The translations under genes were made by a program, and so were the position numbers. This document shows, in pieces, positions 1 through 8,392 of a DNA stretch of 26,856 bases; the first letter of the stretch is position 1; each line of letters begins with the position of its first letter. Source of the DNA: Pinguiococcus pyrenoidosus (Eukaryota > Sar > Pinguiophyceae > Pinguiochrysidales > Pinguiochrysidaceae); the NCBI GenBank assembly GCA_019677205.1, contig JAAMXY010000160.1, forward strand, positions 1 through 26,856. Reading direction: 5' to 3'. A model generated the notes under the pieces. That model saw nothing but the letters and a program-made list of their open reading frames with translations. It did no database searches and was not told the DNA's origin.

Positions 1-1
1 C

Positions 2-187
2 TGCCGGCACACGGCCCCTGTGCACGAACTTGACGTGGTCTCGTTCCGACTCGTTCAGGTCGCCGGGAGCAAAGCCGTGATACTCGGACAGCCGTGGCTC
101 TCCGACTTTAATCCGGATATCGATTGGCGGGCTCGCAAGATCCTCACAGGTCGGCGACCAACGGGGAATGTCCATCGAGAGGCTTGA
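2..187 (+). pseudogene. Ty3/gypsy-like retrotransposon fragment: end of aspartic protease domain
   Basis: Reading frame 2 is open from the window edge to a TGA at 185-187. It contains VILGQPWLSDFNPDIDW, the pattern that closes the retropepsin-like domain of Ty3/gypsy polyproteins (ILG..WL....P.IDW). The frame stops about 15 codons later, and no reverse transcriptase follows in any frame, so this is a truncated remnant. A short frame from 188 to about 300 has similar base composition and may be frame-shifted continuation of the same element. The left part lies outside the window. The motif is seen directly; the family assignment is inference from the motif. Confidence 0.6.
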
Positions 188-487
188 CGGGCAAGTCTTC
201 CGGAAGGAACTCAAGGCGGAAGCCTACGCTTTCGTGGCAGCGAGAGCCTTTCAGAAGTGCGGACCTGCCGCAAGTGAACCCGCCGACAGGAAAACTCCGT
301 GAGGAGTTTCAATTCGCAGTGAAAACATTGCGGCTGAAGAAACGGGCAAGCGAAGAGATGACCGTGTGATTGTTGAATCCGTGCTCTTTAGTCGGCAAAA
401 GTCGGCGGATTTGACTGCATTTAAATGATGATGTCCCCGTTGCAGGCAGGCAGCGCCGTCACGGAGCAATACGGTGACGAGCTACAG

Positions 488-1018
488 CTAGCCGAGCGAG
501 GACTCCGATCCGAGGGCCCGCAGCCATTCTTCGTGGACCTCAGCGGGAAATGGATTACCGCTGAAAGATTCGACAAAGACGTGAAAGAGGCCCTTCGTCG
601 ATACGCAGTCGCCCATGAGCTCCATCTCGAGAGCCTCCTTAACCAAAGCGGGCCAAGAATCTAGGACACTGCAAAGCTGCTCGATGTGGCTCTGGGAGTA
701 TTCGACCGGGTTGCCAGTGTGCTGTCGTACCATCTTCACCGGGTCGAAACCTGGATGTTTGAGTTTGACTTCATCACAGATTTTCTTCCATCTGTTCATT
801 ACCGACGCTCGCTTTAGTGTCGGGAAGTAGTACGGAGTACAAAAGGCTCACACAGCTCTCCGCAACTGCGTCCCAGGCGGTGAGCATGGAGCCATGGCTT
901 GCAGTCCACGGCCTGGCTTCCGCTATGGCGTTGCGAAGGGCGTTGTCCAAGAGCTCGACGTATTCGCCGCTCGCCCATGAAACTCTCGGCACAATGACCC
1001 TTTCCGGTAGAAGGGGCG
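488..1018 (-). pseudogene. Frame-shifted SANT-like / transposon-associated ORF
   Basis: Two minus-strand frames follow one another with a shift between about 845 and 815. The first carries ELLDNALRNAIAEARPWTA, HGSMLTAWDAVAE. The second carries RASVMNRWKKICDEV and GNPVEYSQSHIEQL. In order they match the layout of Myb/SANT-like proteins often linked to mobile elements: a helix with LL..AL, a HG...AW..VA helix, an R...RW..I helix, then an acidic E-Y-E-like tail. A single-base insertion near the CTTCCCGACACTAAA stretch would explain the break. There is no convincing start codon; the upstream ATG at 1160 sits in AT-rich, non-coding-looking sequence. It is probably a decayed mobile-element gene next to the protease remnant. 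A real gene with a sequencing error is possible. Moderate to low confidence. Confidence 0.38.
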
Positions 1019-1322
1019 AGCTGGTTGCGCGAAACTTCTGATTTTGTCCGTCACATAAGAAGTGGCCTAACTGTCTAATAATACCCACAAACCAAAAACC
1101 AGAAAAAAACGGGACCAAAATTTTAGATTCAAGGGGCAAAAACTTTAACCTCATATACAAGATTCAATCAAGATTTAAAACTTTAGTATGATGCAAGAAC
1201 GCCCATGGTAGCTTTTGTAGAATCATATTACGGCTGAAGTTGCCGCAAATCTATTTTCCAAATAGTGAAACGTCAGTGATTTCGCGGCGAAAAGGCCCTC
1301 TCACGCTGTTTCCCCTCCCCCA
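1019..1322. other. AT-rich intergenic stretch upstream of the ABC transporter
   Basis: The stretch contains no supported gene. From about 1070 to 1265 base composition drops to clearly AT-rich with short A and T runs, in contrast to the GC-rich coding sequence on both sides. It probably holds the promoter and 5' leader of the transporter gene that starts at 1323. I cannot name individual elements. Confidence 0.4.
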
Positions 1323-3482
1323 ATGGCGCTCCGCGTGGCGCTCCCGCTGGGGCTGCTCAGCCTGGTCCATGCGGCAACGTTGCTGGACACGGCCAGGAAG
1401 CTCCGCGGCTTCGGCAGCGACGAGGAGCTTTTGGCCCCCGTCGTCATTGCAGCGGAGCCCGGCGTCCAGTGGAAAGACCTCAGTTGCTCTGCTGGAGACA
1501 CGCCCATCCTAGTGAAGAGCTCTGGCTTTGCAAGGAATGGCCGCCTGCTGGCCATCCTGGGCCCCTCCGGCAGCGGCAAGACCATGCTGCTCAGCGCCCT
1601 GGGGGGCATGCTCCCCCGGGGGGCTGGCCTGGTGCTCACCGGGCAGGTGACGGATCAGAGCGCCAAGCCCGTTCGCGTGGAGGACGGAGACGTGGCGGTG
1701 CTGTCGCAGAACGACGCCTTCTTCAGCGAGCTCACGGTGGAGGAAGTGCTCAGCTTCATCATGAAGATGAAGAGCAACGACATGCCGGAGGGGCAGTTGG
1801 ACGCAGTGCTGTGCAGTCTGGGGCTGCACCATCTCAAGAAGCGGCGCATCGGAGATCGCCAGAGGTTCGCATCATCATGACAGCTGTGGAAAGGATGGCA
1901 GAATCTCCAACCCGCGGGTTTCTCTCAAATCGCTAGGTCTGCCACAAGCACCGGGCTCAGCGGAGGCGAGCGAAGGCGGCTTTCCGTGGCCTGCGAGCTC
2001 ATGGCTGGCAACAGAGCGCCGCGACTGCTGCTCGCCGACGAGCCGACGACCGGGCTGGATACGGTCGGAGCCGAGAGGGTGACGGTGCTCTTGAAGGATC
2101 TGGCGCAGCAGTGCGACATGCCGGTCGTCTGCGTGCTGCATCAGCCCTCGAGCAGGACCTGGCGGATTCTCGACGACGTGTGCGTCATCGCCCCCGGCGG
2201 GCGCATCCTGTACCTCGGTCCGACGTCCAAGGTAGCCAAATACTTTGGGCGCCTGGGCTATCGGCTGCCGTCCCAGACCAACCCGGCCGAGTGGCTGTCC
2301 GAGCTGGCCTCCATCAACAGCGAAGACGAGGAGGCGCGCAGAGAAGATGAGCGGCGCATCTCTCGGCTCGCGGCGGCGTATCGTCGGAGCACGGCGTCCA
2401 AGGCTTACGCTCCCGAAGCGGCTCGTGCGACGCCAGCTTCATCCAATGCGCCGCAAGCTCGGTCGCGTCCTCGATGGCCTCGGCGAATCTGGCTGCTGAC
2501 CAAGCGCTCGTTCCTGCAGAACATCAGGAGCACCGTGATCAACGTCGCGCGGCTCGCGTCCACGATTGGCCTTGCCTACCTGTTTCGAATCCAGTTTGGG
2601 GTCTTGGATGAGCTCAACGCCCAGAGCGTGGCCGATCGAGTCGCTCTGCTCAGCTTCACGGCGATATCCATGGCGCAGCTGAGCATCATGAAGACGCTGG
2701 ACATCTTCGGCGCGGAGAAGCCCGTGGTCTCGCGGGAGCGCGAGAAGAACTACTACACGGGCCTGGAGTATCTCGTGGCGAAGATCCTGTCCGAGCTGCC
2801 GCTGGACATCCTCTTCAGCCTCGTGCACGCCGAGGCGGTCCACCGACTGTGCAGACCTCGAATCGACCGGGGGGTTCTCTACACGGGGCTTGCCGCGACG
2901 ACGACGGCTGCCGCCACGCTTGGCTTTGCCGTGGGCGCGGCCGTGCCGGAGGGCAACCTCGCGTTGGCGGTCGGGGCGCCGATCATGATCGTGCACATGA
3001 TCACGGGGATCATCAACCCGAGTGGGGTCAATCGGGATTCCTCGACCTCCTCGGTCCTCTGGGAGCTGGCGAGGAAGCTCAGTCCGATCCGGTGGGCGGT
3101 GGAAGCGTTGTGTATCAACGAGTTCCTGGACATGCGCCTTTCCGCAGCAGGGGTTCGCAACGTGCCGCAGATGGGAGGCTTGGCACTTGTGAAGAATGGG
3201 AACGAGGTTCTAGAGCGTCTGGATCTGCCTCTAGACAGATACGCCGCCCTGAAAGAGCTGGGCCAGATGAGCGTCGCTCACACCGTCGTGGCGTTCCTGA
3301 TGATGTTCGCCACGAAGCCGCATCATCTCGAGGCGGCGAAATCCAAAATTGGCTTGCGCAGGGAGAAGCGCGTGAAGATCAGGGGGGGGCGGCGGTGGCG
3401 GCGGTGGCGGAAGGCCCGAGAGAGCCGCAGCTCGATCCGAGACGCCCTTCTCGCTCCAAAGACCGCGCCGCCCCGGCCGTAG
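1323..3482 (+). CDS. ABCG-family (White/half-size) ABC transporter
   Basis: Two exons, 1323-1864 and 1937-3482, are joined by a 72-bp GT-AG intron and encode 695 residues. The nucleotide-binding domain comes first: Walker A GPSGSGKT (80-87), Q-loop SQNDAFF (129-134), signature LSGGERRR (188-195), which is rebuilt across the splice, Walker B LLLADEPTTGLD (D215/E216) and H-loop VLHQPS (H249). NPAEWLSELAS follows as in ABCG proteins, then an ABC2-type membrane domain (about 390-620). NBD-then-TMD order and the H-loop/NPAE region are ABCG hallmarks; such half-transporters dimerise and export lipids or other hydrophobic compounds. Substrate cannot be told. Oddities: the first 20 residues (ALRVALPLGLLSLVHA) look like a signal peptide or extra membrane segment, unusual ahead of a cytosolic NBD. 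The segment around 2825-2880 (residues ~505-520) lacks the expected hydrophobic helix. The C-terminus is a basic tail, GGRRWRRWRKARE. Convergent with RPS29. Confidence 0.88.
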
Positions 3483-3763
3483 AAACGCCCGGCCGGCGCT
3501 CTCGTCCTGCTCCAGTTCGGCCGAGTCTGCTTCCCTCTCCTGCGATCCTTCTTTTCCCCCGCTTTGTCGTTGTGTTTATCTTGCAACTTGCTGTTGCACC
3601 GCGTGAGTGCGAGTGTGGACGTGGCGCCGTGGCGCCGTGGCGCTGAAAGAACAGAGCACCCGCAGCGCCGCTTTCCGGACAGAAAGAAATCAGCTTTGTC
3701 GACATGCCATCGCCTCTTGCGCCTGCTCCTATCTAAGCTAGTCCATCCACGCCTCGCCAAAGC

Positions 3764-4119
3764 TTAATACTGCACAAGGTTCGAGGACAAAGACAGGCGT
3801 TAGTGGCGGATACGCGGCGTTTTGCGCCAAACTTGCGCAGTTCGGAAGGCGTCATCTCCAGCTTTAAGCACGTTTCTGGGGCATTCTTCCCCCATCTCCA
3901 AGCAGACCACGACGCACTGCTGTTCTCGAGCAAGGAGAAAGAAGAGGGGGAACGCACCTTGTGGAAGCCGATGTCTTTGGCGTACTCTCGGAAGCACTGG
4001 CGGCAGATGTTCATCTTGTACTTGCGGATGATGGCGCCCTGGTTGCCGCACACGCGGCAGCGTCGCCCGCCCTTCGCGTTCTCCTTGTTGTGGCTGTTGA
4101 AAAGCTTCTTGGAACCCAT
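3764..4119 (-). CDS. RPS29: 40S ribosomal protein S29 (uS14)
   Basis: Component of the small cytosolic ribosomal subunit. Exon 1 is 4119-3958 and exon 2 is 3769-3764, separated by a 188-bp intron (GTGCGT...TGCAG). The product is 55 residues, the usual size for eukaryotic S29 (56). It has the conserved C-x2-C...C-x2-C zinc site (CRVC at 21-24, CRQC at 39-42) and the family end EYAKDIGFHKY. The start at 4119 is chosen by homology; an in-frame ATG at 4164 would add 15 residues not found in the family. The last exon holds only one sense codon (Tyr) before TAA. Shares its upstream region with divergent RPS28. Confidence 0.93.
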
Positions 4120-4483
4120 GGTCACTACGAGATCACTGTGCACTTTACGCACTGAACGCCCCAAACACGCTGGAGAGGAGCGTCGACGGCAGGACAGATG
4201 GAATTTTAAAGTGGGGCATAAAAGCCTAAAGTGGAACTTATGGCTTTATATGAAAGGTGATCATACAGGAACATTTCTGAATCAATTTTGACTCGCTTCT
4301 TCCTACTGGATTTCCCGTCGAAACCAGTAAGCCGGGTCGTATTCCCATAAGTTTCAAAATAATTGAAGTTGTGTTTCATCTTTCCGCATGCTACTGGATC
4401 AAGTTTCCCGCCATTTCTCCACAGCGGCGGAGTTCCGTAGAAGAGCTGCGGTTGTTTGGGCGTGCCCACTCCTCAGAAGCACC
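4120..4483. promoter_or_regulatory. Shared divergent upstream region of RPS29 and RPS28
   Basis: The 364 bp lie between two start codons that face away from each other, so both ribosomal protein genes must be driven from here. The middle (about 4200-4400) is AT-rich and includes GGCATAAAAGCC, a near-palindromic stretch with a TATA-like core, and GGCTTTATATGAAAG. No coding frame is supported. A bidirectional promoter is inferred from layout. Confidence 0.55.
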
Positions 4484-4849
4484 ATGGATATGCCAGTGAA
4501 GCTCGCGAAGGTGAACAAGGTGCTCGGCCGCACCGGAAACACCGGCAACGTCACCCAGGTATCCCCTTATTCCTCTGTGGTTCAGCTTCGCATCGCCTCA
4601 GAAGGCTCTCAAGCACGCAAAGGCCGTAGCTTTGCACCTGTCGTCTATGCGTGGCGATTCTGGTGTTATCAGCTGCGTCAGCTGTAGTGGAATTGGATGA
4701 AGCTAACTTGGTTTGTGGCGCCTTAGGTCCGCGTAGAGTTCCTCGACGACCCCACTCGGTCGATCATCCGCAACGTCAAGGGCCCGGTGCGCGAGGGAGA
4801 CATTCTGACGCTGCTGGAGTGGGAGCGAGAAGCGAGGCGGCTGCGATAA
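4484..4849 (+). CDS. RPS28: 40S ribosomal protein S28 (eS28)
   Basis: Small-subunit ribosomal protein near the mRNA exit site. Exon 1 is 4484-4558 and exon 2 is 4727-4849, with a 168-bp intron (GTATCC...CTTAG) in phase 0. The product is 65 residues. It begins [18 protein letters not shown] and ends in the almost invariant block [20 protein letters not shown] followed by [10 protein letters not shown]. Length and sequence agree with eukaryotic S28 (about 64-69). The Trp in [11 protein letters not shown] replaces the Ser found in most homologues. The 3' end is convergent with the pseudouridine synthase gene, 231 bp away. Confidence 0.95.
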
Positions 4850-5080
4850 ATGCGTCGGCGGCAGAAAATGTAGCGAAGGAGAGCGGCAAAAAGAGGCTCT
4901 AAGAGCGGCGGTTGCTTCTCCTGCTCCTCCTTGCGTGCCGTCACCTGTCAAGGCTTGTCCACTCTCAGGGAGTTTAGTGATTGGCGCATGGTCGGGAACG
5001 ACGCGACGCTCGTGCGGCGAGCTCCTCCTTGACTGCAACCTTATCCAAGACTCGCGGGGGAAGCACGGGCGAAGGTGGGT

Positions 5081-6841
5081 TCAGATCTCGAGGCGATCCC
5101 AAGGCACCTCGGACGGATCCACCCACGGCGGCATGCCGACCTCGAAGACCGCCTTTTTCCGTCGTTTGGCACCCTGGCCAGCGCCGTCGCCACCATCACC
5201 GCCGTGCCCGTCCCCGTGCGTGTCCTCGAAGATGGTGTAGCGAAGCGCGTGAAGGGAGATCTGGAAGACTCCCAGCTGCTGCGCGTTGTACAGGACCCGC
5301 AAGTCTCCGCCCGCCGCGCAGACCTCGCAGGATCGCCGCAGATTCTCCTCGTCGTCATCTGCCGCTGGGTCGGGAAGCAAGCCTTCGGGGGGCACGTATG
5401 GTCTTCTCGGCGCCTCCTCGCCACCGTAGTCCTCGTCGTCGATGATTGGGTGCCCAAGACAGCTGAGATGGATGCGGATCTGGTGCGGCCGGCCCGTCGT
5501 TGGAAACACCGCCACGACGCTGCTGTCCGATGAGGCATCGTAGTGCAGCCGCCGGAACTTGGTCGTCGCCTCGAACACCTTCAGCTTCTTCGCAGATCGC
5601 CCATCCACGCCGCCCGGACGCTTCCAAAGATCCAAAGGCGGGTCAACGTGAGACCCCGGCAACCGCGTTGGACCGATGCTGATGCTGACCTGGCGCTTCT
5701 TCCCTCGACCCTGCGCCTTTCCCTCGCTTGCGTCGCTCTCTTCGCGTGAGGGATCTCCTTGACGGCCCTCTTGCGTGCGAAGTTCGGGAACCCCGTCAGC
5801 TTCGGCCGGCTCCGGGAAATGCGCCGTCATCAGTTTGCTCTCCTGGGACGACGCAGATCTTAGCTTGCTCGCACTGTGGCCATCATTCCAATTACCGAGG
5901 TCGCCAACCTGGGACCTCCTTGTGATGGCGAGGCTCAAGGACAAGAGGTCCTTCTCCCACTCGCACGTCGCGAGCCTCTGCGGCGACTCTACTTGCGGAT
6001 AGAGCAGCCCGAGGCTCTTCGCGATGTCCAACTCGCTAGCGCCTGCGGGGAATCGCCCTCGCACTCTTGCAAGATACGTCTTCTGCACCATGCCTTCCCT
6101 GATAAACACCTTCTCCAACTGCCTCGCGCTGCTTGGCGACGTCGCGAGCAGCGTAAGCCCGGACACCAGGCGGTCCAGCCGGTGAACTGGATGCAGCCAA
6201 AGCTCCGTCTCTCCGGAGGCCCAGATCTGCTGCTTGGCCTCCCGCGTCAGCACCTTGACGAGGCTGTTCAAGTCATAGGCTCCGCACGGGTGCACCGGCA
6301 TCCCAGCTGGCTTGTCGGCTACCACAACGCCGAGCTCCTATGTTGGAAGCAGCAGCTCGGTCAGCCAGAGCCGACTCCACCAAGCTTCCAAGCCTTGCTG
6401 GCATCTCTCCCGCACTCACGTGGTCCACACCGGCCACGATGCTCTCCCCGGCAACGTAAGGCACCGGAGGCTCATGCCTAAGCACCCGATGATGGATGAG
6501 ATCGCCGTCGCGCAAGGTATCCTCCGGCCTTTCGCGGAAGGATCCAGCGACGTTTCAGCGAATCTCCAGCAAGGCGAAGCGCATCACAGCCTTTTGGGAG
6601 CGCCGGTATACCTGAGCTGCTCCCGGCGATCAATGTGGATCCTCCCATCCTCTAGGGCGCGCCGCACGTAGGCTTCCGCGGCCTCGGGGCTGCTGTTTTG
6701 CAGGTGAAAGTCGCTGGTGAAGACGTCTCCGATGGTTCTTCCCACCCAGCGGCGCTTGCAGCCGCAGGAGTACGTGTGCGGGTAGGGCCGCACATGCCGC
6801 AGGCCATCAGAGACGAGGTACGGATTGGGAGCGGCAGCCAT
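5081..6841 (-). CDS. RluA-family RNA pseudouridine synthase (RPUSD2/Pus8/9-like)
   Basis: Three exons (6841-6612, 6528-6420, 6337-5081; introns of 83 and 82 bp) give 531 residues with all phases matching. The N-terminal block VRPYPHTYSCGCKRRWVGRT, followed by DGDLIHHRVLRHEPPV, is the S4-like linker typical of eukaryotic RPUSD2/Rib2/Pus9 proteins. Next come VVVADKPAGMPVHPCG and the catalytic motif HRLDRLVSG with the nucleophilic Asp168, then TGRPHQIRIHL (397-407). The enzyme isomerises uridine to pseudouridine, probably in tRNA (position 32 in the yeast relatives). Unusual: about 140 hydrophilic, low-complexity residues (about 228-367) interrupt the catalytic domain, and a Gly/Asp/His-rich run (GDGHGGDGGDG) precedes the C-terminus. 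An in-frame upstream ATG at 6934 would extend the N-terminus by 31 residues; the start at 6841 is preferred but not certain. Tandem with ZNHIT1. Confidence 0.87.
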
Positions 6842-7044
6842 CGATTCGCCGCGAACCCCAACAGGTGATTGTAGCGTGATAAGATGCGCTGTGGATGAGG
6901 TGCAGTGGTGATCAAAAGAAGCGGAGACCTTCACTTCGTCCCTTTCATCATGTCACACAAAGGGACGAGAAGGGGTGAGAGCGAAGAAGCGCAAAGGCCT
7001 TGCGCAGCGGCGTGGAGGCAGAACAGAAGGAGGACAAATCTCTC

Positions 7045-8109
7045 TTACGTCCCGAACTTGAGACACCGCGTCTCCTTGTGTGTCTCCTGGCATCGCTTTC
7101 GGCAGTATCTCATGCCGCATCTACGAGCATCCGAAGAGAAAGAGGAAGAGGGGTCAAGTGCGTCGCTGCGACGCTGCTGCGGCGGAGGACTCCCTGCTGC
7201 AACAGCTCCTTCAGAAGGAAGAAGCTCGCAAGATGGGGACTGGAAGCAGATCCGCCGCTCTCTTTCTCTCTCCTCCTCCTTTTTTCCGTACCTTGGGCAT
7301 TTGAAGAAGCCGAAGTAGCCGCAGACCGAGCAGAATTTCCGCGATGGAAACACGGAAGGCGTCATGGCAACGCTGCTGTAGTTCACGCCACTCTCCCCAC
7401 TTGCATCATACCCCTTTCGCAGCACTTCTGTTAGCCCAGAGAAGCACGCAGAGCATTGCGGCAGCGGTTTCTTCGCCCGCGAAAGTTGCTGGCTATCAAC
7501 AGCAGCGAACCTGCTCAAACACCACTTGCCGCAAGCTCTTATACTTGCGCTTCTTCCACCGGTGGCCCGGCTCCACATTTTGCATCGTCTTCATCTTCGC
7601 CTGAGCACCGAAGCGGCATTAGTGTTGGCACACCTGCCAAGATCCGCAGAGAGGGGGATCTTGCCTTCGCCCGCGCTTTGCTCTTTCGTCCTCTTTTGCC
7701 CTTTGCAGACGACGAGCCGTGTTCTTGCTCCTACAAGAGCCGAGCTGTACGTGTCAACAGAGAGGGCGAAATGAAGCTCTGGCGGCCTGCGCAACGCTTT
7801 GCTGACGAACCTCGTCGTCGTCCTCCTCTACATAGGCATCCTCGGCCGTCGCCTGCTCTTCCGCGTAGTTGTCGGCTTCCAGCGCGTCTAGCCGCGCATT
7901 CCGGACCTCTTCTCGAGTGGCGTCGTCCACCACGCGCAAGTCGCGGCTGACCTGAGCAGTGGGGCGTTAGGTAGGAGAGCTGTAAGCAAGGGCGAACAAG
8001 CTACCGTGGCGATGCGCGAGGATGTGCGGCGGCTTCCGGTGGCGCTCGCGCCACTCTGCGCGCTCATCTGCTTCATCGTCTCGTTCCATGCCTTCCGCTT
8101 CTTAGACAT
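7045..8109 (-). CDS. ZNHIT1: ZNHIT1-like HIT zinc-finger protein (SWR1/SRCAP subunit)
   Basis: Five exons: 8109-8005, 7951-7811, 7600-7511, 7413-7292 and 7120-7045. Introns are 53, 210, 97 and 171 bp, and the product is 177 residues. The homologue is the Swc6/ZNHIT1 subunit of the chromatin remodeller that deposits H2A.Z. Support: RVVDDATREEVRNARLDALE matches the conserved helix of the family, followed by an acidic run (VEEDDDE) and the basic block GHRWKKRKYKSLRQVVFEQ. The C-terminal HIT finger is RKFCSVCGYF...CGMRYCRKRC..H..TRC with C140, C143, C151, C154, C159, C163, H167 and C172. Intron 4 falls inside the finger. The acceptor of exon 4 (GCGAAAG) is non-pyrimidine-rich but is the only one that keeps phase 0. 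Divergent from VPS39. Confidence 0.88.
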
Positions 8110-8392
8110 GCTGTCTTTACGGAGGATAAGCTGCCAAGATTGGCGTCTAAACACCCAAATCCGGCATTTTATGAGAGACGCAAGACGGACTTCATAGAAT
8201 AGATAATTTGAAAAAGTTATTATTATTTAAAACTTGTCAGAATCTATAAGTATTTTATTCTGACTAATGGAAATTATAAATAAACAGTCAACGAAATACA
8301 TGGATTTCCGTTGTCTCAACGAAGATCCTAAAAATCTACGCATTTGCGGCGTTTGAAAAGGCGCCTTTCGCGGCAAAAGCGCGCGATAGATC
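8110..8392. promoter_or_regulatory. Divergent upstream region of ZNHIT1 and VPS39
   Basis: These 283 bp separate two start codons pointing outward. The central part (about 8190-8345) is strongly AT-rich, with TTATTATTATTTAAAAC and ATTATAAATAAAC stretches that contrast with the flanking GC-rich exons. The 3' part contains TTTGCGGCGTTTGAAAAGGC. No coding potential is supported. The promoter role is inferred from gene layout. Confidence 0.5.

Noticed and set aside
1469-1936. 155-codon plus-strand frame overlapping ABCG exon 1
   Set aside because: Off-frame shadow; the correct frame contains Walker A, Q-loop and the phase-2 splice to the LSGGE signature.
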